This document shows positions 1-11,511 of a stretch of 64,000 bases of DNA, piece after piece. Below the pieces are notes generated by a model. It searched no databases. It was not told the origin of the DNA and saw only the letters and a list, made by a program, of their open reading frames with translations. The stretch is from Macrothele yani. Lineage: Eukaryota; Arthropoda; Arachnida; Araneae; Macrothelidae. Position 1 is the stretch's first letter, and every line of letters starts with the position of its first letter. The stretch covers positions 110,917,072-110,981,071 of the forward strand of contig CM076999.1 of NCBI GenBank assembly GCA_039090855.1, written 5' to 3'. The translations under genes and the position numbers were made by a program.

Positions 1-204
1 TCCTGGTATGTAATAAATTACAAACCCGTCACAGACAACTTAAAGAAATTAGGATGAAAGCACAAATTTTAACGCAAAAATCGGTAAATGACATTTTTAA
101 CGGATAAAATTGATAAATGATTAGCAGCTGAGACTGAAAGAGACCACAAACCCTTCAATGAAGGGTTTTTTTGAAATATTACATTAATTCTTTTAATATT
201 ATAT
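1..204. other. AT-rich stretch, no gene
   Basis: Nothing coding is recognisable. One perfect 9-bp hairpin (148-156 with 160-168, loop AAT) followed by a T run is visible, but in an animal genome this is probably incidental. Confidence 0.5.
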
Positions 205-976
205 ACATTAATTATACCCCATCAGAGCTGCAGAGTATGATCCAGGAACTTGCTGACAAGAGTAAAGAAGTGGGATTAAAAATGAACTTTCAGAAGACAA
301 AAGTGATGTTCAATGCTTTTACAAGAAATGAAGATTTATCGATTGATGGAGAAAAACTGGAGATAACAGATACGTATGTTTATCTTGGACAGCAGATATC
401 AAGTGAGGGTCACATTGATGAAGAAATTAATCGGCGTACAAAACTTGCCTGGAGAGCTTTTGGAAGAAACAGCATAATTTTCAAGAGCAATATGCCATTA
501 TGTCTTAAAAGAAAAGTGTTTGATCAATGCATCCTTCCAGTGCTTACGTATGGTGCAGAGACGTGGACCTTAACTAAAAGAGACATACAAAGGCTGCAGA
601 CAACTCAAAGCACCATGGAGAGGTGCATGCTTGGTATAACCAGGAGAGATAAGAAGAGGAACTCGTGGATCCGAAAAATGACGAGAGTAGAAGACATCAT
701 GATCAGAGTTAAATCCCTGAAATGGCAATGGGCTGGACATACTGCCAGAAGGACAGACCATAGATGGACAGCCGAAATTTTAGATTGGATTCCAAGGGAC
801 AGGAAAAGACCCAGAAAAAGACCACATGGGAGATGGGTGGATGAAATTCGTAAATATGCGGGAGTGACATGGAGGAGACTGGCACAAGACAGACCGTTGT
901 GGAGGAAACTTGGGGAGACCTTCGTCCAGCAGTGGATTGATAATGGTTGACAATGATGATGATGATGACATTAATT
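205..976 (+). mobile_element. 5'-truncated RTE-like LINE, 3' tail copy with TSD
   Basis: The body from about 217 to 967 matches the last quarter of the intact RTE-like LINEs at 15,481 and 55,300. It begins just after the FADD region and ends in the family's (GAT)n tail. The frame is open to a stop at 948-950 and encodes the YLGQQIS, LTYGAETWTLTKRD and basic RKRPRKRPHGRW segments of the RT C-terminus. The 9-mer ACATTAATT lies at both 205-213 and 968-976, a good target-site duplication for a truncated target-primed insertion. The copy lacks endonuclease and RT catalytic motifs, so it is dead on arrival. Confidence 0.9.
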
Positions 977-1035
977 TTAATATAAAAAATTATGTGGAAT
1001 GGTATGTATTTCTTTTGAAACCTCCTATTTATATT

Positions 1036-1806
1036 ATTATGGTCGACATCATACCGGCAGTAGCTCTGTGCCACTTCGACCACTGGATGGCACCGACATG
1101 TGGTCTGGCATTATCGTGTAACAGGATGACTGGGCGAAGTCCTTTGTCCATGGGCGGTTTTGCTCGACTGCAGCGTTAAGTTTCATCAACTGATCGCTAT
1201 ATTGGTGCGCAGTGATTGTTTCGCCCGCTTACAACAGTTCGAAGTACAGCACTCCATGCATATCCCACCACACACACAATAGCTCCATTTTCCCGTGGAT
1301 ATCCTGTTTTGCAGTGGATGTTGATGGCTGGCGTGGGTCGACTCAGGATCGCTTGCATACGGGGTTGTGACAATTGACCCATTTTTCATCCCCGGTGACA
1401 ACCTTCCACAAGAAATTCTTCCCTTGAAACGTCTTCAGCAACGACATGCAGATGCCCAACACTTACCAATCTTTTGGATCTTCCCCAAGGCCTGTAAACG
1501 CCGTACCACCATCGATTGAGCCACTTTCAAATGTTTCGCCAGTTGCGTGGTCAATTGTGTGGCGTCCACTTGCGACAGCGATTCCAGCTCCTCGTCTGCG
1601 AGTTCCTGCGGTCTACCTGCACGTGGCTTGTCTTCCAAGCTTAGATCACCTTTCTTAAACCTGGCAAACCATTCTCGACACGTCCGCTCACACATAACCA
1701 TTTCGCCATAGGCCTGACATATTGAACCGTATGCTTCACACGCACTTTTCCCTAAATTGAGCATGAATAAGAAACAGTGCCGCAAATGAACTTTACCGAC
1801 CGACAT
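1036..1806 (-). pseudogene. mariner-family transposase relic
   Basis: The minus strand carries an open N-terminal part (1,435-1,806) with the HTH region of mariner transposases, including the segments ERTCREWFARFKKGD and KPRAGRPQEL. Downstream in other frames are VTGDEKWVN (first catalytic Asp), the VDPRQPSTSTAK segment, and LLHDNARPHV (second Asp). At least two in-frame nonsense codons are visible, at the Trp before VDP and at the Lys before AGET, plus a frame change near 1,420. The copy stops at about 1,036, before the third catalytic Asp region. It is a 3'-truncated dead copy. I did not identify terminal repeats. Confidence 0.85.
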
Positions 1807-2835
1807 GATTAACTTCGTGTACGAACTGACAGCACGGGTTGCCGGCTGGTTAGACCCCTAGAGCGCCTGCTGGCTTGGAAGGGAGAAACTTTTGCATGCC
1901 CCTAATATTTTAACTAGTATGTTTTTAACATTAAAGCTATTTTAATCGTGTAAGACGGCATTTGATTTACTATCAGTAAAATGTGATGCGAAATCTCCCA
2001 CTTCTAGGAAGTAACCGAAAAAATCTAGAAAATTTTAAAAGCACATCTTAAGGGTTATTTTCAAAAATCTGCAATTCAATTTCTTCTATTCAGTGAAACC
2101 ACCTGCCCATAGTTACAGCTCATGACTGGAGCGAATTAGCGATCAGCTTCTACTGTATTTCACCGGCGTATTTGAAAAGCTTTGACCTTCAGCAAAACAC
2201 ACATCTCTAGTTGAGAGTCATAAAATCATTATTTAATAGGCGAAGCGCGTCCTTCTTGTCGTATCTCAGGCAATTTTATGATTCCTCGAAAGAACCAGTG
2301 AAACAATAAAGCGAAAGACCTGGCTGTTATCAAAATATATGCATCAAAAAAGCATGGCGTTCTAAAGTAAGAATGTAGCTGAGCCGGAGACCGTTGATCG
2401 TAAAGTACGTCTAATTGACGGCAGCCACCATTTTTTTCTTCCCCTCCCCCTCGTTTAAGTGATGTAGTCGTGTAGGAAGTGTCAACAGCCTGAATACGTA
2501 CTTAAAACAAGAACCTCACCCTTTGGGGATACTTGAAGGTCGATTAATAGGAGGATTACGGAATAATATGCGTTTCCCACAGCAACTGAGAGAGATTGAG
2601 ACGTGTCTTCAAGACCTCTCGAAAACGAAAGTTCCCTATTCAAATAATTCATGAGTGTTTTGAATAGAAGTAAGTGCTGTCGGGAAACTTGTTCCCTTGC
2701 TACCTAGCGGTCTTAAGGAGTTAACCGGTATCTCCTACCATGGGTTATAATAATACTCATCTGTGTTCGAACCGGAAATCGCTCGTGCATCACGATTATG
2801 TCGCGACAGAAGTATCTCATGTTCCAAGTTGGTAA
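1807..2835. other. unrecognised intergenic sequence
   Basis: About 1 kb with only short open frames on either strand and no repeat shared with the rest of the window that I could see. Confidence 0.5.
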
Positions 2836-2945
2836 CAGAGTTGGAAACGGGTTAAAAAATTTTTTGGACCCGGACCCAGTCGTCGCATAATTGGTTCCGA
2901 TCTGGACCTGTCTGGACAAATCTGCTTTGAACTACACTAAAAAAA
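2836..2945 (+). mobile_element. hAT-like terminal fragment
   Basis: It starts with CAGAGTTGGAAACGGGT and ends near AATCTGCTTTGAACTA. It is alignable by eye to the left end of the element at 36,351, apart from an insertion of about 40 bp. The matching opposite end was not found nearby, so this is a solo or truncated end. Confidence 0.6.
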
Positions 2946-3024
2946 ATTCTCAAACTCACGGGCAACTTTCCGTCATTTTTTTCGTGAATTAACGAAGCAT
3001 ATTTCTGATACAACCTTTTCCTTC

Positions 3025-4345
3025 AAATGATGGAAACAAACCTGAATTTAAACGATTTTTTGTACCACGGGAAAATTCTGAATTTTCAGAAACCTTTCCG
3101 CTGTTTCTTTTTATATTGACGGTAAATTACCGTTTTAGAGATGTGTTAACAGAAAATTCTGAATTTTCACAAACCTTTCCGCTGTTTCTTTTTATATTGA
3201 CGGTAAATTACCGTTTTAGAGATGTGTTAACAGAAAATTCTGAATTTTCACAAACCTTTCCGCTGTTTCTTTTTATATTGACGGTAAATTACCGTTTTAG
3301 AGATGTGTTAACAGAAAATTCTGAATTTTCACAAACCTTTCCGCTGTTTCTTTTTTTATATTGACGGTAAATTACCGTTTTAGAGATGTGTTAACAGAAA
3401 ATTCTGAATTTTCAGAAACCTTTCCGCTGTTTCTTTTTTTATATTGACGGTAAATTACCGTTTTAGAGATGTGTTAACAGAAAATTCTGAATTTTCACAA
3501 ACCTTTCCTCTGTTTCTTTTTATATTGACGGTAAATTACCGTTTTAGAGATGTGTTAACGGAAAATTCTGAATTTTCAGAAACCTTTCCGCAGTTTCTTT
3601 CTTATATTAACGGAAGATCCCCGTTCTCACTTTTCCCGTATCCGTATGACGAGAAGTTGCCGATAATTGAAGCGATTCATGAGAATACTTGAGGTTTGAT
3701 TAACTTTCAAATTTCAATCGTCTGTCGAATTTTGAAATGACGGAAAACAAACCTGAATTTCACCGATTTTTTGTACCACGGGAAAATTCTGAATTTTCAG
3801 AAACCTTTCCGCTGTTTCTTTCTTTTATTGACGGTAAATTACCGTTTTAGAGATGTGTATACGGGAAAATTCTGAATTTTCAGAAACGTTTCCTCAGTTT
3901 CTTTCGTATATTGACGGAAAATCTCCGTTATCACTTTTTCCGTATCCGTATGACGAGAAATTACCGATAATTGAAGCGATACGTGAGAATACTTGAGGTT
4001 TGATTAACTTTTAAATTTCAATCGTCTGTCGAATTTTGAAATGACGGAAAACAAACCTAAATTTCACGGATTTTTTGTACCACGGGAAAATTCTGAATTT
4101 TTAGAAACCTTTCCGCTGTTTCTTTCTTATATTGACGGTAAATTACCGTTTTAGGGATGTGTTAACGGAAAAATCTGAATTTTCAGAAACCATTCCGCAG
4201 TTTCTTTCGTTTATTAACGGAAAGTCTCCGTTCTCACTTTTTCCGTATGCGTATGACGAGAAATTACCGATAATTGAAGCGATTCGTGAGAATACTTGAG
4301 GTTTGATTAACTTTTAAATTTCAGTCGTCTGTCGAATTCTGAAGT
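3025..4345. repeat. nested tandem satellite, 304-bp unit with 81-bp sub-repeats
   Basis: Landmark TGTACCACGG recurs at 3,061, 3,772 and 4,076, so the last two units are about 304 bp apart. The first unit is enlarged by extra copies of an 81-83 bp sub-unit: ATTGACGGTAAATTACCG recurs at about 3,116, 3,197, 3,278, 3,361, 3,444 and 3,525. Each sub-unit contains two short inverted repeats, ACGGTAA/TTACCGT and GAAAATT/AATTTTC. Because 81 is a multiple of three, the array gives open frames with a 27-residue repeat; I do not consider it coding. Confidence 0.9.
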
Positions 4346-4585
4346 TCCGTAGCGAGATCGGATATTGTGAACAGCATATTGCATGGATTTTGTTTATTGT
4401 GTCATAGGATATTTCTTCTCCTCTGCCCTATTTCGTGCACAAGCTACTTATTATATAATGTGTTACTGCAAGAAACCGGGTACTTATTGTAGAGATGATT
4501 ATACGATGTCTGTGTGTCAGTCTTTGGACTACTTAAGATAAAAGCCATTATAGCTATCAAGAGTAAATTTTATATTTAGTTTCTT

Positions 4586-4610
4586 TTGTGTGTGTGTGTG
4601 TGTGTGTGTG
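4586..4610. repeat. (TG)n microsatellite
   Basis: About twelve TG dinucleotides in a row. Confidence 0.95.
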
Positions 4611-4889
4611 AAATAATACTGTAAAAAAGTACATTTCATCTTTCTTAAAGTCATCGTCGGTTTAAAAAATCAAGTTGCAAAGCATTTTTTTGCTCCGTAA
4701 AAACAGGATGAGAAATGCTTAATTTGTGAAAAAATTTCCTACAGAAAAAAAAAAAAATATTACAAACCTATTCAGAAAAATAATAAGCTTCAACTGAAAA
4801 TAAAATGACTAAATTACTCGCATTAATGACAAAACAAGATTTAAACGTCGCGAAATTCGTTTTACGATGTACGGGATTTGGAATGCTGA

Positions 4890-4967
4890 GCGTCTGTGGC
4901 TCAGTGGTTAAAGGCACTAGTTACTTGTTGAGCCAGCGCAAACGTCAGGGGCTCGATTCTGACCAGG
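4890..4967 (+). other. tRNA-like relic (SINE head or tRNA pseudogene)
   Basis: A-box-like TGGCTCAGTGGTTAAAGGC and B-box-like GGGGCTCGATTC are spaced as in a tRNA, and GTCAG/CTGAC forms a T-arm-like stem. The anticodon arm and acceptor stem are not convincing, so a functional tRNA is unlikely. Confidence 0.45.
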
Positions 4968-5216
4968 TTATCTGAGGTATGGGCTGACAAGTTCGTCGAT
5001 TTAGCGGAATTTCAGTTTAAATACGGAAAAACCTCAAATGGAGTTTTCTGAAATAAAAGGAATTTCTGTCTACGGAAATTAAAATAAACGGGCACTTTTA
5101 AAAACGGAAATTTCTGAAAACCGCGGATACCTACCGGCAACTTTGCTGCACGTTATTTTCAGACATTTTCCGTGAATTCACAATACTTAATTTTTACAGT
5201 GTATAAATTTCGATAT

Positions 5217-5572
5217 ATATCATCACCGTCATTGTCAATTATTATCAATCAACTGCTGTATGAAGGTATCCCCAAGTTTTTCCCACAACGGACTGTCTTG
5301 TGCCAGTCTCCTCCATTCACCCATCTCCTACGTGGTCTTCTTTTTGGTCTTTCCCTGTCCCTGGAAATCCAGTCTAAAATTTCGGTTGTCCATCGGCGGT
5401 CCGTTCTTTTGACATGTTCAGCCCATTGCTATTTCAGGGATTTTACTCTGATCATGATGCCTTCCACTCTTGTCTCATCCAAGAGCTCCTCTTTTTATCT
5501 TTCCTGGTTACACCAAGCATGCATCTCTCCATGCTTCTATCAGTTGCCTGCAATCTTTGTACGTCTTTTTTA
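5217..5572 (-). mobile_element. old RTE-like LINE 3' fragment
   Basis: The plus strand reads as the reverse complement of the RTE tail: degenerate ATCATCACCGTCATTGTC, then the antisense of the GETFVQQWIDNG coding end, through the MERCMLG region. It is clearly more diverged than the other copies, with indels, and lacks everything upstream. Confidence 0.85.
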
Positions 5573-5573
5573 C

Positions 5574-6140
5574 GCTTTCCTACCGTAGGTTGAAGAAGCG
5601 CATATGCTCCAGGTTTGTCCGTCTGTCCGTCCGCTCGACAACTCTCGTAAAAATGGTTCGATTTCGATGAAATTTTAGTATGTGGTAGGGAACCACCTGG
5701 GGACGAACTTTATTGAAAATGGGCGAAATGGGGTCAAAGGTCAGGACATAGGAGCGGGATGAATTCCGTATGCGTCATAACTTGCGTAAAAATGGTTCGA
5801 TTACGATGAAATTTTAATATGTGGTAGAGGACCACCTGGGGGCGAAATGGGGTCAAAGGTCAGGACATAGGATCGGGAACCATTCCATTGCCCTTATGCG
5901 TTATAACTTACGTAAAAATGCATCGATTGAGACAAAACTTTATCATGTTGTTCCGGAAGTAAACTTTATCGGTTCTGTTGAATATCATCGAAATGGGGTC
6001 AAAGGTGAGGTCATAGGAGCAAGATTTACTCCACAGCTATTATTCTCATAACTTACGTAAAAATGCTTCTATTGCGACAAAACTTTAGTATGTTATTCCT
6101 GAGGTATACTGAACCGGTTCCGTTGAATATCATCGAAATG
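5574..6140 (+). repeat. interspersed repeat with TACGCTTTCC end, copy 1
   Basis: It begins TACGCTTTCCTACCGTAGG and contains several imperfect internal repeats of about 110-135 bp around AAATGGGGTCAAAGGTCA and ACTTACGTAAAAATG. The same family recurs in reverse orientation at 21,680-22,680 and again at 47,471-47,760. There is no coding capacity. Its class is unknown; a non-autonomous DNA transposon is possible. Confidence 0.7.
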
Positions 6141-6145
6141 GGGAG

Positions 6146-7083
6146 ATAAAAATGATGTTAAGGGAGATAACGTTTTCTAATACGTTATCTCCTTTAACAT
6201 CAAATGCACAAATATCCATTAATAATAAAAGTATTGATATGGTACCTTCATTCAATTACCTGGGAACTACAATAAATTTGACCTCAAATAGAATTAACAT
6301 ATTGATTTTCTCTTAATTAAACTATCTAGAAACATTGGTATAGTAAGTAATATTCTGACTGATCTTACAACTAAACCATTTGTCTTATTGTATTATACAT
6401 TATTTCAAACTCATATTAATTACTGCATACTATCATGGGGACAAACGTCACAATATAATATTAATAAATTACAAATTCCACAAAATAAATTTATAAGACT
6501 AATTGTTCTCAAATCACAGCCTAATATTCGAACTTTAATAAATTTTAGAACAAAAGTATATCCTAATAAATATAGCATACTAACTATTACTCAGCTATAT
6601 TATTTTAACCTTGGTAAAATTATGTTCAAACGAATTAAATATCATTTGTATTCAGATCTTATATCACTTAATACATACGCACGTTCTTATGAAACAAGGA
6701 ATAAATTACAATTAAAACCTATTTTTCCAAAAACGGAATCAATTAAACTTACTTTAAATTACAGAGGTCCCCAATACTGGAATCCTGTACCTAGTAACCT
6801 GACTAATTTGAATAATTTTAATTTATTTAAACAAAATTCAAATCTTCTCTTCTTCAGTAATTAAAAAAAAATAATTGGTAAAACTCCTGATTGTCTGACT
6901 TGATGTGTCTATCTGTTGCTTCATTTGTTTTTCTTCTACCGGGAGTACAGGGCTATGTCAGACCATTTGGCCTATTCCCTTGTCTTCTCTGTCGTTACAG
7001 TACATGTTCACCATTCATGAAATGCCTATTTTTTTTTCTCTCTCTTAGAGCATGTAACAACAAAAATAAAAAAATAAAAAATA
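6146..7083 (+). mobile_element. Jockey/CR1-type LINE 3' end
   Basis: An AT-rich reverse-transcriptase C-terminus. Around 6,190-6,290 one frame reads a SFNYLGTTIN segment. After a frame change, 6,388-6,864 is open for 158 aa with LYYTLFQTHINYCILSWG and INKLQIPQNKFIRLIV, the LINE RT thumb/connection region. The end of the coding part reads YRGPQYWNPVP, typical of many Jockey/CR1-like elements. It is followed by a 3' UTR ending in an A-rich AAATAAAAAAATAAAAAATAA tail. The 5' part, including EN and the RT palm, is absent, and at least one frameshift is present, so it is a truncated pseudo-copy. Confidence 0.75.
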
Positions 7084-7340
7084 ATTATTCGCTCTTTCCA
7101 CGTTTATAAGTGAGTCATGGAAAAATTCTCATCGGCAGCCACTGGGAATCGAACACAGGATCTTCCAGTTACGCGCCGGACATGCTACCACTGCACCACA
7201 GCGGCCTCGGGTTACCCAGATTCACATGTGATTAATTGCCAAACTGCATGGCAGGCTACTTCATGGAGCCCCGTACAGTGCTGGGGATTCACCAAAGATG
7301 GAATAATAGATAATTAATTCAAACACCTGACTTGGATCAG
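7084..7340 (-). mobile_element. type-A SINE unit, inverted, at array edge
   Basis: Reverse complement of the type-A unit found in the array to the right, including the tRNA-like head and the TGACTCACTTATAAACGTG stretch. It faces the following plus-orientation unit: TGATCCAAGTCA(A/G)GTGTTTGAATTAA is present in both orientations near 7,310-7,440. The left edge of the array is therefore a short head-to-head inversion. Confidence 0.8.
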
Positions 7341-8068
7341 AAACACCAATAAGAATTTTTCCGAGACTCACTTATTAACGTGGAAAGAGCGATTATTTCT
7401 GTTTGGTCTTCCTGATCCAAGTCAAGTGTTTGAATTAATTATCCATTCGCCTCCTAGTTGATTGTTCGGTTGCTGCTTTCCATTTTTGGTGAATCCCAGC
7501 ATTGTGCGGGGCTCCAAGAATCAACGTGCCATGTAGTTTGGCAATTACTGTTTGTGAGTCTGGAAGAATTTGAGGTCACTGTGGTGCAGTGGTAGCATGT
7601 CCGGTGCGTAACTGCAAGACCCTGGGTTCGATTCCCGGGGTCGGCCGATCAGAATTTTTTCATGACTCACTTATAAACGTGCAAAGAGCGATGACTTCCA
7701 TTTGATGTTCCTAATCCACGTCAATTGCGTATTAATTATTCATTCGCCTCCTAGTTGCTTGTTCAGTTTGTAACGTACCAGGAGATGTGACGTACCTGCC
7801 AGAAGGACGCACACGACATAAAGGCAGATAGGAATCAGAATAAAAAATGTCCGCGTAGCTCAATTGGTAGAGCAACTTATTCCGGAATGAGGGGACCCGG
7901 GTTCGAATCCCGGCGTAGACCAAAAATGACGGAGAAATTCACTTCGTTATAAGTTGCTGCTTACCATCTTTGGTGAATCCCAGCATTGTTTGTGCGGGTC
8001 TCCAAGGAGCAACCAGCCAGGTAGTTTGGCAGTTAGTGTGTGTGTGTGTGAATCTGGAGGAATTTGAA

Positions 8069-8139
8069 GCCGCTGTGGTGCAGTGGTAGCATGTCCGGCG
8101 CGTAACTGCAAGACCCTGGGTTCGATTCCCGGGGGCGGC
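8069..8139 (+). other. tRNA-like head of unit A (representative)
   Basis: A-box GTGGTGCAGTGGTAGCATG and B-box GGGTTCGATTCCC are 31-36 nt apart, as in tRNAs. A GCCGCTG start can pair with a CGGC end, the D-arm pairs GTGC with GCAT, and the T-arm is CTGGG/CCCGG. The anticodon stem TCCGG/CTGCA has a mismatch and the loop lacks the invariant T33, so it is tRNA-derived rather than a working tRNA. It is repeated more than twenty times in the array. Confidence 0.7.
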
Positions 8140-8649
8140 CGATCAGAATTTTTTCATGACTCACTTATAAACGTGCAAAGAGCGATGACTTCCATTTGAT
8201 GTTCCTAATCCACGTCAATTGCGTATTAATTATTCATTCGCCTCCTAGTTGCTTGTTCAGTTGCTGCTTACCATCTTTGGTGAATCCCAGCATTGTTTGT
8301 GCGGGTCTCCAAGGAGCAACCAGCCAGGTAGTTAGGCAGTTAGTGTGTGTGTGTGTGAATCTGAAGGAATTTGAAGTCGCTGTGGTGCAGTGGTAGCATG
8401 TCCGGCGCGTAACTGCAAGACCCTGGGTTCGATTCCCGGGGTCGGCCGATCAGAATTTTTTCATGACTCACTTATAAACGTGCAAAGAGCGATGACTTCC
8501 ATTTGATGTTCCTAATCCACGTCAATTGCGTATTAATTATTCATTCGCCTCCTAGTTGCTTGTTCAGTTTGTAACGTACCAGGAGATGTGACGTACCTGC
8601 CAGAAGGACGCACACGACATAAAGGCAGCTAGGAATCAGAATAAAAAAT

Positions 8650-8722
8650 GTCCGCGTAGCTCAATTGGTAGAGCAACTTATTCCGGAATGAGGGGACCCG
8701 GGTTCGAATCCCGGCGTAGACC
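8650..8722 (+). other. tRNA-like head of unit B (representative)
   Basis: A nearly complete cloverleaf can be drawn: acceptor GTCCGCG with CGTAGAC (one mismatch, repaired to CGTGGAC in other copies), D-stem GCTC/GAGC, anticodon stem CTTAT/ATGAG, five-nt variable loop, and T-arm CCGGG/CCCGG around TTCGAAT. The anticodon loop TCCGGA has six instead of seven nt, so decoding is unlikely. It has intact A and B boxes and is repeated twelve times. A tRNA scan would probably list these as pseudo-tRNAs or SINE heads. Confidence 0.7.
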
Positions 8723-9195
8723 AAAAATGACGGAGAAATTCACTTCGTTATAATGGCGCCCGAACTATCCGGATGACCCAACCGTTCAAAATCTCGCAAT
8801 GGTGTGATGTTATTTCCACACCGCGAGATAGGAAAAATAAGAGAATCCCTTCTCCAGAACTTCGAAAAAAAAAAATATATATATATATAAGGGGGAGATG
8901 ATGTAACGTACCAGGAGATGTGACGTACCTGCCAGAAGGACGCACACGACATAAAGGCAGATAGGAATCAGAATAAAACGTCCGCGTAGCTCAATTGGTA
9001 GAGCAACTTATTCCGGAATGAGGGGATCCGGGTTCGAATCCTGGCGTGGACAGAAATGACGGAGAAATTTACTTCGTTATAATGGCGCCCGAACTATCCG
9101 GATGACCCGACCGTTCAAAATCTCGCTAGGGTGTGATGTTATTTCCACACCGCGAGATAGGAAAAATAAGAGAATCCCTTCTCCAGCACTTCGAA

Positions 9196-9230
<35 letters not shown>

Positions 9231-9801
9231 GGGGGAGATGATGTAACGTACCAGGAGATGTGACGTACCTGCCAGAAGGACGCACACGACATAAAGGCAG
9301 ATAGGAATCAGAATAAAAAATGTCCGCGTAGCTCAATTGGTAGAGCAACTTATTCCGGAATGAGGGGACTGGGTTCGAATTACGGCGTAGACCAAAAATG
9401 ACGGAGAAATTCACTTCGTTATAAGTTGCTGCTTACCATCTTTGGTGAATCCCAGCATTGTTTGTGCGGGTCTCCAAGGAGCAACCAGCCAGGTAGTTTG
9501 GCAGTTAGTGTGTGTGTGTGAATCTGGAGGAATTTGATGCCGCAGTGGTAGCATGTCCGGCGCGTAACTGCAAGACCCTGGGTTCGATTCCCGGGGGCGG
9601 CCGATCAGAATTTTTTCATGACTCACTTATAAACGTGCAAAGAGCGATGACTTCCATTTGATGTTCCTAATCCACGTCAATTGCGTATTAATTATTCATT
9701 CGCCTCCTAGTTGCTTGTTCAGTTGCTGCTTACCATCTTTGGTGAATCCCAGCATTGTTTGTGCGGGTCTCCAAGGAGCAACCAGCCAGGTAGTTAGGCA
9801 G

Positions 9802-9805
<4 letters not shown>

Positions 9806-9857
<52 letters not shown>
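9806..9857. repeat. expanded (GT)n tract in a unit A
   Basis: About 26 GT dinucleotides, against 6-9 in most other A units of the array. Confidence 0.95.
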
Positions 9858-9860
<3 letters not shown>

Positions 9861-11284
9861 CTGGAGGAATTTGAAACCGCTGTGGTGCACTGATAGCATG
9901 TCCGGCGCGTAACTGCAAGACCCTGGGTTCGATTCCCGGGGGCGGCCGATCAGAATTTTTTCATGACTCACTTATAAACGTGCAAAGAGCGATGACTTCC
10001 ATTTGATGTTCCTAATCCACGTCAATTGCGTATTAATTATTCATTCGCCTCCCTAGTTGCTTGTTCAGTTGCTGCTTACCATCTTTGGTGAATCCCAGCA
10101 TTGTTTGTGCGGGTCTCCAAGGAGCAACCAGCCAGGTAGTTAGGCAGTTAGTATGTGTGTGTGTGTGAATCTGGAGGAATTTGAAACCGCTGTGGTGCAC
10201 TGATAGCATGTCCGGCGCGTAACTGCAAGACCCTGGGTTCGATTCCCGGGGGCGGCCGATCAGAATTTTTTCATGACTCACTTATAAACGTGCAAAGAGC
10301 GATGACTTCCATTTGATGTTCCTAATCCACGTCAATTGCGTATTAATTATTCATTCGCCTCCTAGTTGCTTGTTCAGTTGCTGCTTACCATCTTTGGTGA
10401 ATCCCAGCATTGTTTGTGCGGGTCTCCAAGGAGCAACCAGCCAGGTAGTTAGGCAGTTAGTATGTGTGTGTGTGTGAATCTGGAGGAATTTGAAACCGCT
10501 GTGGTGCACTGATAGCATGTCCGGCGCGTAACTGCAAGACCTGGGTTCGATTCCCGGGGCGGCCGATCAGAATTTTTTCATGACTCACTTATAAACGTGC
10601 AAAGAGCGATGACTTCCATTTGATGTTCCTAATCCACGTCAATTGCGTATTAATTATTCATTCGCCTCCTAGTTGCTTGTTCAGTTGCTGCTTACCATCT
10701 TTGGTGAATCCCAGCATTGTTTGTGCGGGTCTCCAAGGAGCAACCAGCCAGGTAGTTAGGCAGTTAGTATGTGTGTGTGTGTGAATCTGGAGGAATTTGA
10801 AGCCGCAGTGGTAGCATGTCCGGCGCTTAACTGCAAGACCCTGGGTTCGATTCCCGGGGTCGGCAGATCAGAATTTTTTCATGACTCACTTATAAACGTG
10901 CAAAGAGCGATGACTTCCATTTGATGTTCCTAATCCACGTCAATTGCGTATTAATTATTCATTCGCCTCCTAGTTGCTTGTTCAGTTTGTAACGTACCAG
11001 GAGATGTGACGTACCTGCCAGAAGGACGCACACGACATAAAGGCAGATAGGAATCAGAATAAAAAATGTCCGCGTAGCTCAATTGGTAGAGCAACTTATT
11101 CCGGAATGAGGGGACCCGGGTTCGAATCCCGGCGTAGACCAAAAATGACGGAGAAATTCACTTCGTTATAATGGCGCCCGAACTATCCGGATGACCCGAC
11201 CGTTCAAAATCTCGCAATGGTGTGATGTTATTTCCACACCGCGAGATAGGAAAAATAAGAGAATCCCTTCTCCAGCACTTCGAA

Positions 11285-11315
<31 letters not shown>

Positions 11316-11511
11316 TATAAGGGGGAGATGATGTAACGTACCAGGAGATGTGACGTACCTGCCAGAAGGACGCACACGACATAAAGGCAGATAGGAATCA
11401 GAATAAAACGTCCGCGTAGCTCAATTGGTAGAGCAACTTATTCCGGAATGAGGGGATCCGGGTTCGAATCCTGGCGTGGACAGAAATGACGGAGAAATTT
11501 ACTTCGTTATA

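Larger units (their letters stand above)
7950..11511 (+). repeat. segmental tandem duplication, block 1
   Basis: This block of A and B units is repeated immediately downstream with almost the same order. Equivalent points are offset by about 3,550 bp early in the block and 3,819 bp late in it. The shift comes from one extra A unit in block 2 and from microsatellite length. Private variants are shared, for example the head with GGCGCTTAACTGC near 10,824 and 14,641, and a B head reading GGGACTGGGTTCGAATTACGG at both 9,364 and 12,912. Confidence 0.85.

Noticed and set aside
148..172. Hairpin followed by T run, like a rho-independent terminator
   Set aside because: The window is clearly eukaryotic; no upstream gene ends here. 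Treated as incidental.
3116..3692. 82-codon repeat-containing open frames
   Set aside because: They arise from the 81-bp satellite sub-unit, a multiple of three.
8650..8722. Functional tRNA gene
   Set aside because: The anticodon loop has six nt and the same head is repeated twelve times within a SINE body.
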